A stretch of 64,000 bases of DNA from Streptomyces sp. JB150 (GCF_011193355.1 NZ_CP049780.1:6361798-6425797), one strand, 5' to 3'. Positions 7,879 to 16,636 are shown, counted from the first letter of the stretch. Made by a program: numbers and translations. The notes: generated by a model not told the origin, from the sequence alone.

Positions 7879-9033
7879 GTGCTCGCCGCGGCGGCGGACC
7901 GCGGTGGCGCGGAACCGGTCGGCGGCGGCCTTACCCTCCTGGAGGCCGGCTGCGGCTACTGGGCGCGCCGGGGACTCGCCACCGCGCCCGAGCACACGGT
8001 GGCCGCGCCGGGCGCGCCCGCCGTACTGCTCGCGCTGACCGCCGCGCTCGGCGGCGACGTGCTGGTGCCCCGCCCCTGCGCGGCCTGGTGGGCGCCGTAC
8101 GCGCGCCTGCTCGGGCGGCCCGTCTTCCACGTCGCCACCCCCGCCGAGTGCGGCGGCGTACCCGATCCGTACGCCCTGCTGGAGACCGTGCGGCGGGTGC
8201 GCGCCGAGGGCGGCGACCCCCGGCTCCTGGTGCTGTCGGTCGCCGACGACCCGACGGCCACGGTGGTGCCGCCGGAGGTGATGCACGAGGCCGTCGAGGC
8301 CGCCGCGGGGGAGGGGCTGCACCTGGTCAGCGACGAGACCTGGCGCGACACCCTGCACGACCCGCACGACACCGTGCTGTTCAGTCCCGCCGAGATGCTG
8401 CCCGAGCGGGTCACCGTCGTCACCGACCTGGCCGGCGCGCTGCTGCCGTCCGGCTGGCCGGCCGCGCTCGCCCGGTTCCCCGCCGGGGCCGTCGGAGACG
8501 GCCTCCGCGCGCGCGTGCTCGACGTGCTCACCGCGCTCGGCGCGCGGATCGCCGGACCGGTCGCCGCCGCGGCGGCCTACGCCCTCGCCGAGCCGGAACC
8601 GGTCACCGCGCGGACCGCCGCCGCCGTACGCCTGCACGCGCGCGTGGCCGAGGAGATGCACCGCGCGGTCGTCGCCGCCGGCGCGCTCGCGCTGCCGCCG
8701 CGCGCGGGCCGCCACCTGTACGCCGACCTCGGGCCGCTGAAGGCCGGGCTCGCCGCGCACGGCGTGACCGACGCCCAGGAACTGGAGGACTTCCTCTCCG
8801 CCCGGCTCGGTATGCCGGCGCCCGGCGGGCACCGCTTCGGCGACGACCTGGGCGCGCTGCGGGTCCGGCTGTCCACCGGCGCCCTGCTGGGCGGCTCGGA
8901 CGCCGAGCGCCTGCGGTGCCTGCGTTCCGCCATGCCGACGGAACTGTCGCACGTGCGACGGTCGTTGATCACTCTGAGGTCGGTCCTCGACGGCCTCCGT
9001 GACGACGCTCAGCGATGGGAGCATCCTCGATGA
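7879..9033 (+). CDS. PLP-dependent aminotransferase (class I/II fold), start uncertain
   Basis: Residues from GTG 7879 give 384 amino acids. The segment LLVLSVADDPTATVVPPEVMHEAVEAAAGEGLHLVSDETWRDTL matches the aminotransferase region holding the Asp/Tyr that bind the PLP ring. The segment VVTDLAGALLPSGWP occupies the place of the Schiff-base lysine loop, but no lysine is visible there. The protein may therefore be a non-catalytic or atypical member. Sequence before 7879 also looks coding, and GTG 7879 has no ribosome site, so this start is only the first usable codon. The stop overlaps the start of the MBL hydrolase gene (ATGA, 9030-9033), which makes coupled translation likely. Confidence 0.65.
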   Translation: MLAAAADRGGAEPVGGGLTLLEAGCGYWARRGLATAPEHTVAAPGAPAVLLALTAALGGDVLVPRPCAAWWAPYARLLGRPVFHVATPAECGGVPDPYALLETVRRVRAEGGDPRLLVLSVADDPTATVVPPEVMHEAVEAAAGEGLHLVSDETWRDTLHDPHDTVLFSPAEMLPERVTVVTDLAGALLPSGWPAALARFPAGAVGDGLRARVLDVLTALGARIAGPVAAAAAYALAEPEPVTARTAAAVRLHARVAEEMHRAVVAAGALALPPRAGRHLYADLGPLKAGLAAHGVTDAQELEDFLSARLGMPAPGGHRFGDDLGALRVRLSTGALLGGSDAERLRCLRSAMPTELSHVRRSLITLRSVLDGLRDDAQRWEHPR

Positions 9034-10088
9034 CGCAGCAGTCCGAGTCGACCACGAGCCCGACGGCCCGGGAGAGCGCCGACCCGGCCGCTGCCGCGGC
9101 ACCCCTCGCCCCGCCCTTCCCACCGCTCGCCGAACCGCGGCCGCTCGGGGAGCGCAGAGCCTGGCCGCGCGCCTTCCACGACCGGCTGACCGCCCCGCTG
9201 CCCGGCATCAAGGCCCTCGCCCGCTTCGCCCGCGAGGGCGCCGTACGGCCCGGCAGGGAGGGCCTGGCCGACATCCCCCGGCTGCCGTACGAGCCCGCAC
9301 CGCTGCCCCGCGTGGACGCCCGCACCCTCGCCGTCACCTGGGCGGGACACGCCAGCTGGGTCCTGCGGATCGGCGGGCTCACGGTGCTCACCGACCCGGT
9401 CTGGTCCCGGCGCATCATCGGCACCCCCACGCGGATCACCCCCGTCGGCGTGGAGTGGGAGGCGCTGCCCCGCGTGGACGCCGTCGTCATCAGCCACAAC
9501 CACTACGACCACCTGGACGCCCCGACGCTGCGCCGGCTCCCGCGCGAGACCCCGGTGTTCGTCCCGGCCGGCCTCGGCCGCTGGTTCCGCCGCCGCAGGT
9601 TCACCACCGTCACCGAGCTGGACTGGTGGGAGGCGTCCGAACTGGGCGGCGTGCGTTTCGACTTCGTGCCCGCCCACCACTGGTCCAAGCGGACCCTGAC
9701 CGACACCTGCCGCTCCCTGTGGGGCGGCTGGGTGCTCACCGCGCCCGACGGCAAGCGGGTCTACTTCGCGGGCGACACCGGCTACGGCCACTGGTTCTCC
9801 CGCATCGGCCGCCGCTACCCCGGCATCGACCTCGCCCTCCTCCCCATCGGCGCCTACGACCCCCGCTGGTGGCTCAGCGACGTCCACTGCGACCCCGAGG
9901 AAGCCGTCCGCGCCGCCCAGGACCTCGGCGCCGCCCGGATGGCCCCCATGCACTGGGCGACCTTCGTCCTGTCCGCCGAACCGGTCCTCGAACCCCTGTC
10001 CCGCGTCCGCGCGGCCTGGGAACAGGCGGGCCTGGACCGCGCGGACCTGTGGGACCTGCCGGTGGGCGGCTCACGGCTGCTGGAGTAG
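9030..10088 (+). CDS. MBL-fold metallohydrolase, NAPE-PLD/UlaG-like
   Basis: A 352-residue protein. The metal-binding motif HxHxDH is HNHYDH (residues 156-161). Other ligands appear in VPAHHWSKRT, FAGDTGYGH (Asp) and PMHWATF (His). The fold and the AGHASWVLRIGGLTVLTDPVW start match the branch containing NAPE-PLD-like and UlaG-like hydrolases. Substrate is unknown; phospholipid or lactone hydrolysis is possible. ATG 9030 overlaps the aminotransferase stop and has GGGAG 8 bases upstream, so I prefer it to ATG 9015. The first 35 residues are Ala/Pro/Ser-rich and probably disordered. Confidence 0.87.
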   Translation: MTQQSESTTSPTARESADPAAAAAPLAPPFPPLAEPRPLGERRAWPRAFHDRLTAPLPGIKALARFAREGAVRPGREGLADIPRLPYEPAPLPRVDARTLAVTWAGHASWVLRIGGLTVLTDPVWSRRIIGTPTRITPVGVEWEALPRVDAVVISHNHYDHLDAPTLRRLPRETPVFVPAGLGRWFRRRRFTTVTELDWWEASELGGVRFDFVPAHHWSKRTLTDTCRSLWGGWVLTAPDGKRVYFAGDTGYGHWFSRIGRRYPGIDLALLPIGAYDPRWWLSDVHCDPEEAVRAAQDLGAARMAPMHWATFVLSAEPVLEPLSRVRAAWEQAGLDRADLWDLPVGGSRLLE

Positions 10089-10126
10089 CCCGCCCGCGAA
10101 GGCCGTAGCCGTGAGCCGCACGCCCC

Positions 10127-10753
10127 TCAGGCCGCCCCCGGCCTGCGCAACCGCCTCCACACGCCGGGGGCCACGCTGATCAGCAGGGTCAGGACGACCG
10201 CCGCCACCACGCCCTCCCAGGGCTCGGGGAAGAGGGAGCCGCCGAGGATGCCGATGAGCTGGTAGGTCACCGCCCAGGCCAGGCACGCCGGGAGGTTGCC
10301 GCGGGCGAAGCGGCGCAGCGGCCACTCGGCGACCAGGCAGGCCAGCATCACCGGCAGCCGGCCGGCCGGCATCAGGCGGGACAGCACGAGCACGGCCACA
10401 CCGTGCGCGGCCAGCTTCTCCTGGGCCTGCGCCAGCCGGTCCTCCGGCGCGCGCGCCCGGATCGCGCCGAGCCAGCGCGAGCCGTTGCGCGACCGCATCC
10501 CGCGCCGCCCCAGCCAGTACAGCGCGATGTCCCCGCAGAACGCGGCCAGCGCGGCGGTCACGAACACCAGCGCCAGCGCGAACGGCGCGGTCTGATGGAA
10601 CGCCACCACCGCGGCCCCGCTGACCAGCGCCCCCGTCGGCACCACCGGCACCAGCGCCCCGATCAGCACCAGCAGGAACAGCGTGGGATAGCCGATCGCC
10701 TGCTGGGCGGTCTCGGGCGGCACCGTCGCCGGCGCGGCCGCCAGCCAGTTCAC
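10127..10753 (-). CDS. DedA/SNARE-associated family membrane protein
   Basis: A 208-residue membrane protein with about five hydrophobic segments. The DedA signature region is visible: VTAALAAFCGDIALYWLGRRG, then SRLMPAGRLPVMLACLVAEWPLRRFARGN. The arginine and proline in SRLMPAGR are typical of this transporter family, now linked to undecaprenyl-phosphate or phospholipid flipping. Start is GTG 10753; its GTG overlaps the TGA of the upstream MBL gene (GTGA), so the pair is translationally coupled. It is convergent with the 9030 gene. Confidence 0.83.
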   Translation of the reverse strand: MNWLAAAPATVPPETAQQAIGYPTLFLLVLIGALVPVVPTGALVSGAAVVAFHQTAPFALALVFVTAALAAFCGDIALYWLGRRGMRSRNGSRWLGAIRARAPEDRLAQAQEKLAAHGVAVLVLSRLMPAGRLPVMLACLVAEWPLRRFARGNLPACLAWAVTYQLIGILGGSLFPEPWEGVVAAVVLTLLISVAPGVWRRLRRPGAA

Positions 10754-11523
10754 CGCGCGACCTCCGGGCGGACGCTCTCCCCGTGCCCCAGCCGGTGCAC
10801 CACCACCCCGGGCGCCCACCGGGCCGCCAGCCGGACGAACTCGTCGCCGGGCGCGTGGAACTCGTGCGGGCGCACCGCGTCCATGCCGATCGGCCAGTAC
10901 GTGCCGTAGTGCACCGGCACCGCGCTGCGCGGCGCCAGCCGGGCCAGTGCCTGCGCCGCCCGCCCCGCGTCCAGGTGGCCCTCGCCGAGATACGGGCCCC
11001 AGCCGCCGACCGGCAGCAGCGCCACGTCGACCGGCCCGACCTCCTCGGCCATCGAGTCGAACAGTCCGGTGTCCCCCGCGAAGTAGGTGCGCGCCTCGCC
11101 CTCGACGACGTACCCCAGCGCGGGGGAGCGGTGCCGGCCGAGCGGCAGCCGCCGTCCGTCGTGCAGCGCCGGGACGGCCCGGATCACGAGGTCACCCACC
11201 GTCACCCGGTCGCCGGGCGCCACTTCCGTCATGCGCAGCCCCGTGAGCCGGCGCAGACCGGGCACCGCACGGGGTGCGCCCCGGGGCACGAGCAGGCGCG
11301 TGCCCGGCGCGAGCCGCGCGAGCGACGGCACATGCAGATGGTCGGCGTGCAGATGCGACACCACGGCGACGTCCGCGCGCCACGCGCCGTGCGGTGGCGG
11401 CGCCCCGCACCGGCGCCTGAGGTGCGCCAGCCGACGTGCGAACAGAGGATCGGTCAGCACGCGCACGTCCGAGTCCTCGACCGTGCAGGTGGCGTGACCC
11501 CACCAGGTGATCTCCACCGGCAC
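10750..11523 (-). CDS. MBL-fold metallohydrolase (UlaG-like)
   Basis: A 257-residue protein MPVEITWWGHATCTVEDSDVRVLTDP. Metal motif HLHADH lies near residue 76, with FAGDTGLFD (Asp) and PVHYGTYWP (His) as later ligands. It is a compact member of the same superfamily as the 9030 gene but only distantly similar, so not a recent duplicate. Start GTG 11523 sits 7 bases after AGGAGG; a second GTG (11517) is less well placed. It is coupled to the DedA gene downstream, which hints that the hydrolase acts on a lipid-linked or membrane-derived substrate. That is inference only. Confidence 0.82.
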   Translation of the reverse strand: MPVEITWWGHATCTVEDSDVRVLTDPLFARRLAHLRRRCGAPPPHGAWRADVAVVSHLHADHLHVPSLARLAPGTRLLVPRGAPRAVPGLRRLTGLRMTEVAPGDRVTVGDLVIRAVPALHDGRRLPLGRHRSPALGYVVEGEARTYFAGDTGLFDSMAEEVGPVDVALLPVGGWGPYLGEGHLDAGRAAQALARLAPRSAVPVHYGTYWPIGMDAVRPHEFHAPGDEFVRLAARWAPGVVVHRLGHGESVRPEVAR

Positions 11524-11606
11524 CCCTTTGCCTCCTTCACGCGACTCCCCGAAGCCTACGGGCAGGAGTAGGGTCGGCGGCGAAACCCTGAGGTGAGGGG
11601 GACGCC

Positions 11607-12023
11607 ATGGGAGAAGCACGCCCCGGGCCGGTCCGCGTCACGGCGATCGCCAGTCTGACGCCGTTGCGGGAGCTGGAGATCGACCCCTTCCTGGTGGACT
11701 CCCGCGGCCAGCACGCGATGTGCGCGCGCTGGGCCGCCGAGCACGGGTACGTCGTCACCCGCGAGCTCCTGGTGCACAGACTGCGCCCCGACCACTGCCT
11801 GCTGTGGGACGGGGTGCGGCCCGGCCGCGACGTGTTCGTCGCCCCCAGCCGCCGCGTCCTGGAGTCCGCCCTCGCCGACGTCGAGGAGTTCACCGCCGAG
11901 TGCGTCCGGCGCGGGGTGCGCGTCGAGACGGTGGGCCGGGCGGAGCCCTTCTACGACGCCCAGATGAAGGCCCGCGTCCACCGCAGACTCTCCATGCCGA
12001 CGGCGGGCTACGACGGGCGGTAG
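11607..12023 (+). CDS. Conserved hypothetical streptomycete protein
   Basis: A 138-residue protein with no signal or membrane segment. Visible features are VTAIASLTPLRELEIDPFLVDSRGQHAMCARWAAEHGYVVTRELL, a pattern reminiscent of resolvase-like or serine-recombinase N-termini (AxxYxR..), followed by WDGVRPGRDVFVAPSRRVLESALADVEEF. The catalytic serine of resolvases is not obvious, so I do not call it one. Start ATG 11607 follows GAGGTGAGGGGG. Codon use is normal for the region. Confidence 0.7.
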   Translation: MGEARPGPVRVTAIASLTPLRELEIDPFLVDSRGQHAMCARWAAEHGYVVTRELLVHRLRPDHCLLWDGVRPGRDVFVAPSRRVLESALADVEEFTAECVRRGVRVETVGRAEPFYDAQMKARVHRRLSMPTAGYDGR

Positions 12024-12062
12024 CCGCGGGGCCCGCAACACCGGCCGGCCGACCCGGCCGCC

Positions 12063-12110
12063 GCGACGTACCGCCCGCGACGTACCGCCCGCGACGTACC
12101 GCCCGCGACG
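12063..12110. repeat. 14-bp tandem repeat, three copies plus a partial one
   Basis: Unit gcgacgtaccgccc at 12063-12076, 12077-12090 and 12091-12104, with gcgacg beginning a fourth. It lies in the 314-bp gap after the 11607 gene, next to a second, different tandem repeat. No gene is seen in this gap. Confidence 0.9.
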
Positions 12111-12164
12111 GTGCGGCCGGCCCCACGCGTCGCCCCCGGACAACGGGCCGCCGACCGCCACGAG

Positions 12165-12260
12165 CCGGGCACGCCGCGGACCGGGCGCCGCGCGAGCCGG
12201 GCGCCGCACGGAGCGGGCACCGCAGGATTCGGGCACCGCACGAGCCGAACGCCGCGCCCC
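12165..12260. repeat. 16-bp degenerate tandem repeat, six copies
   Basis: Copies at 12165, 12181, 12197, 12213, 12229 and 12245 follow the pattern (c/g/t)cgggc(g/a)ccgc(a/g)cgag with drift. It occupies most of the rest of the gap before the 12338 gene, leaving about 75 bases for a promoter. No coding function is apparent. Confidence 0.8.
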
Positions 12261-12337
12261 CGGGCCGTGGCGGGCGGTATGACACGCTGGGGACGGGCCC
12301 GTGCCGACCGCGGGCCGGGACGTGAGGTGTACGGGGA

Positions 12338-14575
12338 GTGCGTGCGGGGCGTTGGCGGCAGGTGGCGAGCCAAGTCGGGCGGAGCGTCGCCGTCTGGGCG
12401 GTCAGTACGGTCACCATGCTGGCGCTCGCCGGGATCCTCCCGGACTTCCGGCTGCGGTCGGCGGACGGCGACAGCGCCACCGACATCGCCGTGACCGCCG
12501 CGTTCGGCGCGGGCGCCTTCGGCCTGCTGTCGGCGCTCGTGTGGCCGCTGCTCGTACGGCTGCTGCTGCTGGTGCCCGCGCTGGTCCTCGGGCTGCTGGT
12601 GTTCGCCCTCAACGGGGCGCTGCTGCTGCTCGCGCTGCGGCTGAACCCGGGGGAGCGGGGCGCCGCCGCGCCGGAGACCGCGGTGGTGGTGGCCGCCGTG
12701 ATGTCCGCCGTCGCCTCCGCCACGGGCGCCGCGCTCGCGGTGCGCGACGACGACGCCTACCGGCGCCGGCTGTACCGCCTCGCCGACCGCCGCCGCCGCG
12801 AGCTGCCGCCCGGTCCCGCCACCCCCGGCACCCTCTTCCTGCAGCTCGACGGCGTCGGCCACGACGTGCTCGTCGACGCGGTCGGCAAGGGCCTGATGCC
12901 GACCGTCGCCCGCTGGCTCGGCACCGGCACCGATACCGGGACCGGCACGGGCACGGGCGCCACCGGCACCCGCGACGCGCCGCCCACCGCCCGCCCCGCC
13001 GCCCGTCCCACCCACCGCCTCACCCCCTGGCGCACCGACTGGTCCAGCCAGACCGGCGCCAGCCAGCTCGGCATCCTGCACGGCAGCACCTTCGACGTGC
13101 CCGCCTTCCGCTGGTACGAGAAGGACACCCAGGAGGTGATGGTCAGCAACCGCCCCACCAGCGCCGCCGAACTCCAGCGCCGCGCCGTCCGGCGCACCGG
13201 CGACGGCGGGCTGCTCACCGTGGACGGCGCGAGCCGCGGCAACCTCTTCGGCGGCGGCGCCGACGAGCAGGCCCTGGTGCTGTCCATCGCCACCCGGCGC
13301 CGCAGCCGCGAGAACCGCTCCCGCGCCGGCTACTTCGCGTACTTCTCCGACCCGGCCAACGCCGTACGCACCGCCCTCTCCTTCGTCGCCGAGGTCGGCC
13401 GCGAGATCGGCCAGTCCACCCGCTCCCGGCTGCGCAAGGAGCGCCCGCGCGTCTCCCGCGGCGGCCTCTACCCGTTCGTCCGGGCCTTCGCCACCGTCGT
13501 CGAGCGGGACGTCGTCGTCGCCGCCGTCATGGGCGACCTGCTCGCCGGGCGCACCGCGATCTACGCCGACCTGGTCGCCTACGACGAGGTCGCCCACCAC
13601 TCGGGGCCGTTCAGCCGGGACGCCGAGCGGGTGCTGCAGCGCCTCGACCGGGCGCTCGCGCTGATCGAGAAGGTCGCCGAGCACGCTCCGCGCCCGTACC
13701 GGATCGTCGTCCTGTCCGACCACGGGCAGAGCCCCGGCGAGACCTTCCGCGCCCGCTACGGCCTCACCCTCGGCGACCTGGTGCGGGCCGGCTGCGGCCT
13801 GCCCGTGCCGCGCCGGGCCGAGCGCACGCACAGCGGCGCGGAGGCGCGCGCGGCGGTCCGGGCCGCGCTGCGCATCCCGGTCGAGGAGGGCGCCGACGAA
13901 CGCCGCCCGGCCCGCCGCTCCGAGCCGGTCGTGCTGGCCTCGGGCAACCTCGGCCTGGTCTCGTTCCCGGACGTGCCGCACCGGATGAGCAAGGAGGAGA
14001 TCGACGAACGCCACCCGGCGCTGCTGCCGACCCTCGCCAACCACCCCGGCATCGGCTTCCTGCTGGTGCGCAGCGAGGAGCACGGCGGGGTGGTGCTCGG
14101 CGCGCACGGCGTGGAGGTCCCGGTGGACCGGCTCGACGACGACCACCCCGGCCCGCTCGCGCCGTTCGGTCCGGGCGCCGCGGCGGCGGTCCGCCGCACC
14201 CACTCCTTCCCGCACGCCGCCGACATCATGATCAACTCCGCCTGTGACCCGGCCGACGCCGAGGTCCTCGCCTTCGAGGAGCAGATCGGCTCCCACGGCG
14301 GCCTCGGCGGCGCCCAGAACACGGCGTTCCTGCTGTCCCCGCTCGTCCTGTCCGCGCCCGCCCCGGACGGCGCCGCGATCACCGGCGCCGAGCACGTCCA
14401 CCGGGTGCTGCGCCGCTGGCTGCGGGAGGCGGACGGCCCTCAGGTGCCGGTGGACCGCAGGGCGGAAGGGGAGATTCCGGGGGGTCCGGAGCCGGTGGAC
14501 GATTCCCGGTCCGAAGTCCCCGACGACGCACCTTTTGCGGCGCCGGACCCCACCGTGCAGGACAAAACCGCGTGA
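12338..14575 (+). CDS. Membrane protein with phage-holin-like N-terminus and alkaline-phosphatase-like domain
   Basis: A 745-residue protein. Residues 10-130 contain four membrane segments (annotated as 'phage holin family' in relatives). A basic linker (YRRRLYRLADRRRREL) follows. From residue 165 there is a type I phosphodiesterase/alkaline phosphatase fold. The entry motif is TLFLQLDGVGHD, where phosphatases have the metal Asp. Further ligands are YDEVAHHSGPFS (His) and VLSDHGQSPG (Asp-His). A Gly/Thr repeat (TGTDTGTGTGTGATGT) interrupts the loop near residue 200. It probably removes a phosphate or phosphodiester group from a membrane-bound substrate. Start GTG 12338 follows TACGGGGA. It is not a phage remnant. 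Confidence 0.78.
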   Translation: MRAGRWRQVASQVGRSVAVWAVSTVTMLALAGILPDFRLRSADGDSATDIAVTAAFGAGAFGLLSALVWPLLVRLLLLVPALVLGLLVFALNGALLLLALRLNPGERGAAAPETAVVVAAVMSAVASATGAALAVRDDDAYRRRLYRLADRRRRELPPGPATPGTLFLQLDGVGHDVLVDAVGKGLMPTVARWLGTGTDTGTGTGTGATGTRDAPPTARPAARPTHRLTPWRTDWSSQTGASQLGILHGSTFDVPAFRWYEKDTQEVMVSNRPTSAAELQRRAVRRTGDGGLLTVDGASRGNLFGGGADEQALVLSIATRRRSRENRSRAGYFAYFSDPANAVRTALSFVAEVGREIGQSTRSRLRKERPRVSRGGLYPFVRAFATVVERDVVVAAVMGDLLAGRTAIYADLVAYDEVAHHSGPFSRDAERVLQRLDRALALIEKVAEHAPRPYRIVVLSDHGQSPGETFRARYGLTLGDLVRAGCGLPVPRRAERTHSGAEARAAVRAALRIPVEEGADERRPARRSEPVVLASGNLGLVSFPDVPHRMSKEEIDERHPALLPTLANHPGIGFLLVRSEEHGGVVLGAHGVEVPVDRLDDDHPGPLAPFGPGAAAAVRRTHSFPHAADIMINSACDPADAEVLAFEEQIGSHGGLGGAQNTAFLLSPLVLSAPAPDGAAITGAEHVHRVLRRWLREADGPQVPVDRRAEGEIPGGPEPVDDSRSEVPDDAPFAAPDPTVQDKTA

Positions 14576-14658
14576 TTTGGCACCTCTCGAACCGGTGACC
14601 GAACATGACGGTCGTCCGGCGATCCCGGGCACCGGCACGACGAGAGGCGCACCACCCC

Positions 14659-16041
14659 ATGCACGACACCGGGACCGTCCAGGCTCCGGCCCCGCAGGCT
14701 GCCGCACCCGAGGCCGCCGCGGCCCCCGACAAGCACACCCGGCGCTTCGGGCTCCCCGTCGCCACCGCCCTGGTCATGGGCAACATCATCGGCGGCGGCA
14801 TCTTCCTGCTCCCGGCCGCCGTGGCCCCCTTCGGCACCGTCAGCCTGGCCGCCTTCGCCGTCCTGACCGCCGGCGCCGTCGCCCTGGCCCTGGTCTTCGG
14901 CCGGCTCGCCCGGCGCGACCCGCGCACCGGCGGCCCGTACGTCTACGCCCGCGAGGCCTTCGGCGACTTCGCCGGCTTCCTCGCCGCCTGGGCGTACTGG
15001 ATCACCACCTGGGTCTCCAACGCGGCGCTCGCCGTGGCCGCCGTCGGCTACCTCGACGTGCTGATCCCGGTCAACGACCACCAGTGGACCGCGTGCCTGG
15101 CCGCGCTCGTCATCCAGTGGCTGCCCGCCCTGGCCAACTTCGCCGGCTCCCGCTACGTCGGCGCCGTCCAGCTGGTCTCCACCGTGCTGAAGTTCGCGCC
15201 GCTGCTGCTCGTCGCGGTCGGCGGACTGTTCTTCTTCGACGCCGGCAACCTCGGCCCGTTCAACGCGAGCGGCGACAGCGCGCTCGGCGCGCTCTCCGCG
15301 TCCGCCGCGATCCTGCTCTTCTCCTACCTGGGCGTGGAGTCGGCCGCGGTCAGCGCCGGCGAGGTCCGCGACCCGCGCCGCAACGTCGGCCGCGCCACCG
15401 TCATCGGCACCCTCGGCGCCGCCCTCGTCTACCTGCTCGGCACCCTCTCCGTCTTCGGCACCGTCGCCCACGACGAACTCGTCGCCTCCACGGCACCCTT
15501 CTCGGACGCGGTGAACGCCATGTTCGGCGGCTCCTGGGGCGGCTGGGCCGTCGCGCTCGCCGCACTGGTGTCGATGACCGGCTGCCTCAACGGCTGGACC
15601 CTGCTCAGCGCGCAGACCCCGTACGCGGCCGCCCGCGACGGCCTGTTCCCCGCCGTGTTCACCCGCAAGCGGCGCGGCGTGCCCACGGTCGGCGTCGGCG
15701 TGACCGTCGTCCTGGCCTCCCTGCTGACCGTGTACAACTACACGGCGGGCTCCGCGCGGGTCTTCGAGATCCTGGTCCTGGTCACCACGTTCACCGCGAC
15801 CGTGCCGTACCTGCTGGCGACCGCCGCGCAGATCTTCCACCTGGTGCGCGGCGAGCACGAGAAGGTGAACCGGGCCCGCCTGGTGCGCGACGCGGTGCTC
15901 GCCGCGCTCGCCTTCGGCTTCTCCCTGTGGCTGGTCGCGGGCGCCGGATACGCGGCCGTCTACCAGGGCGTGCTGTTCCTCTTCGCCGGCGTGCCCGTCT
16001 ACGCCTGGCTGGCGGCCCGCCGGCAGCGCGCCACCGCCTGA
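14659..16041 (+). CDS. APC family amino acid permease
   Basis: A 460-residue integral membrane protein with about twelve hydrophobic helices. The APC signature is in the first helix (ATALVMGNIIGGGIFLLPAA, residues 34-53), with GxG unwinding. The segments GGPYVYAREAFGDFAGFLAAWAYW and FSYLGVESAAVSAGEVRDPRRNV are typical of the AdiC/CadB-like branch (arginine/agmatine or lysine/cadaverine exchange). Substrate cannot be fixed. Start ATG 14659 follows GAGAGG; an upstream in-frame ATG would add basic residues without a ribosome site. Single gene with its own promoter region (14576-14658). Confidence 0.88.
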   Translation: MHDTGTVQAPAPQAAAPEAAAAPDKHTRRFGLPVATALVMGNIIGGGIFLLPAAVAPFGTVSLAAFAVLTAGAVALALVFGRLARRDPRTGGPYVYAREAFGDFAGFLAAWAYWITTWVSNAALAVAAVGYLDVLIPVNDHQWTACLAALVIQWLPALANFAGSRYVGAVQLVSTVLKFAPLLLVAVGGLFFFDAGNLGPFNASGDSALGALSASAAILLFSYLGVESAAVSAGEVRDPRRNVGRATVIGTLGAALVYLLGTLSVFGTVAHDELVASTAPFSDAVNAMFGGSWGGWAVALAALVSMTGCLNGWTLLSAQTPYAAARDGLFPAVFTRKRRGVPTVGVGVTVVLASLLTVYNYTAGSARVFEILVLVTTFTATVPYLLATAAQIFHLVRGEHEKVNRARLVRDAVLAALAFGFSLWLVAGAGYAAVYQGVLFLFAGVPVYAWLAARRQRATA

Positions 16042-16148
16042 GCGCGGCGCCGGTGGCCGGTCTTCCTCGTGCGGTGCGCCGGAGTGTGATCGGATGGTGT
16101 CCGTCAACCCGGATCCGTCCGAACCGGGACCGTACGAAAGGAATGAAC

Positions 16149-16577
16149 GTGGCCACCACGCGCTCCGCACACACTGTCTGGGAAGGCAACCTGCTCGAGG
16201 GCAACGGGGTCGTCACCTTCGACTCCTCCGGCGCGATCAACGAGCAGCCGGTGACCTGGGCCGCCCGCACCCAGGAGCCGGGCGGCAAGACCAGCCCGGA
16301 GGAGCTGATCGCCGCCGCCCACTCCAGCTGCTTCTCCATGGCGTTCTCGCACGCCCTCGCCCAGGCCGGCACCCCGCCGACCAAGCTCGTCACCTCCGCC
16401 GACGTCACCTTCCAGCCGGGTGAGGGCATCACCGGCATCCACCTCACCGTCGAGGGCACGGTCCCCGGCCTGGACAACGAGGCGTTCGTCGCCGAGGCCG
16501 AGAAGGCCAAGGTCAACTGCCCGGTCAGCCAGGCCCTGAAGGCCGTCCCGATCACGCTGACGGCGAAGCTCGCCTGA
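16149..16577 (+). CDS. OsmC family peroxiredoxin
   Basis: A 142-residue protein, MATTRSAHTVWEGNLLEGNG... The peroxidatic Cys is in AAAHSSCFSMAFSHAL (about residue 56), and the resolving Cys in KVNCPVSQALKAV (about residue 121); the Glu-Arg partner region is PEELIAAAHSS. It reduces organic hydroperoxides using these two cysteines. Start GTG 16149 lies 6 bases after AAAGGA; ATG 16143 lies too close to that site. A strong hairpin follows the gene. Length is standard for the family. Confidence 0.93.
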   Translation: MATTRSAHTVWEGNLLEGNGVVTFDSSGAINEQPVTWAARTQEPGGKTSPEELIAAAHSSCFSMAFSHALAQAGTPPTKLVTSADVTFQPGEGITGIHLTVEGTVPGLDNEAFVAEAEKAKVNCPVSQALKAVPITLTAKLA

Positions 16578-16606
16578 CCGCGCCCGCCCCGGCTCCACGC
16601 CGACCC

Positions 16607-16636
16607 GGGCCGCCCCTCCCCGGCGAGGGGCGGCCC
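16607..16636 (+). terminator. Hairpin terminator after the OsmC gene
   Basis: Perfect 12-bp stem GGGCCGCCCCTC / GAGGGGCGGCCC with a 6-base loop CCCGGC, starting 30 bases after the OsmC stop. Confidence 0.8.

Noticed and set aside
6454..9123. An 889-codon open frame on the minus strand
   Set aside because: It lies opposite two well-supported genes, has low-complexity Gly/Arg/Val content and no domain. In this G+C-rich DNA long antisense frames arise by codon bias.
11607..12023. Serine-recombinase (resolvase-like) call for the 11607 gene
   Set aside because: The N-terminal pattern is only loosely similar and the catalytic Ser and Arg set is not evident, so it is left as conserved hypothetical.
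12338..14575. Phage gene because of holin-like N-terminus
   Set aside because: The holin-like label covers only the four-helix start; the rest is a phosphohydrolase and no phage genes surround it.
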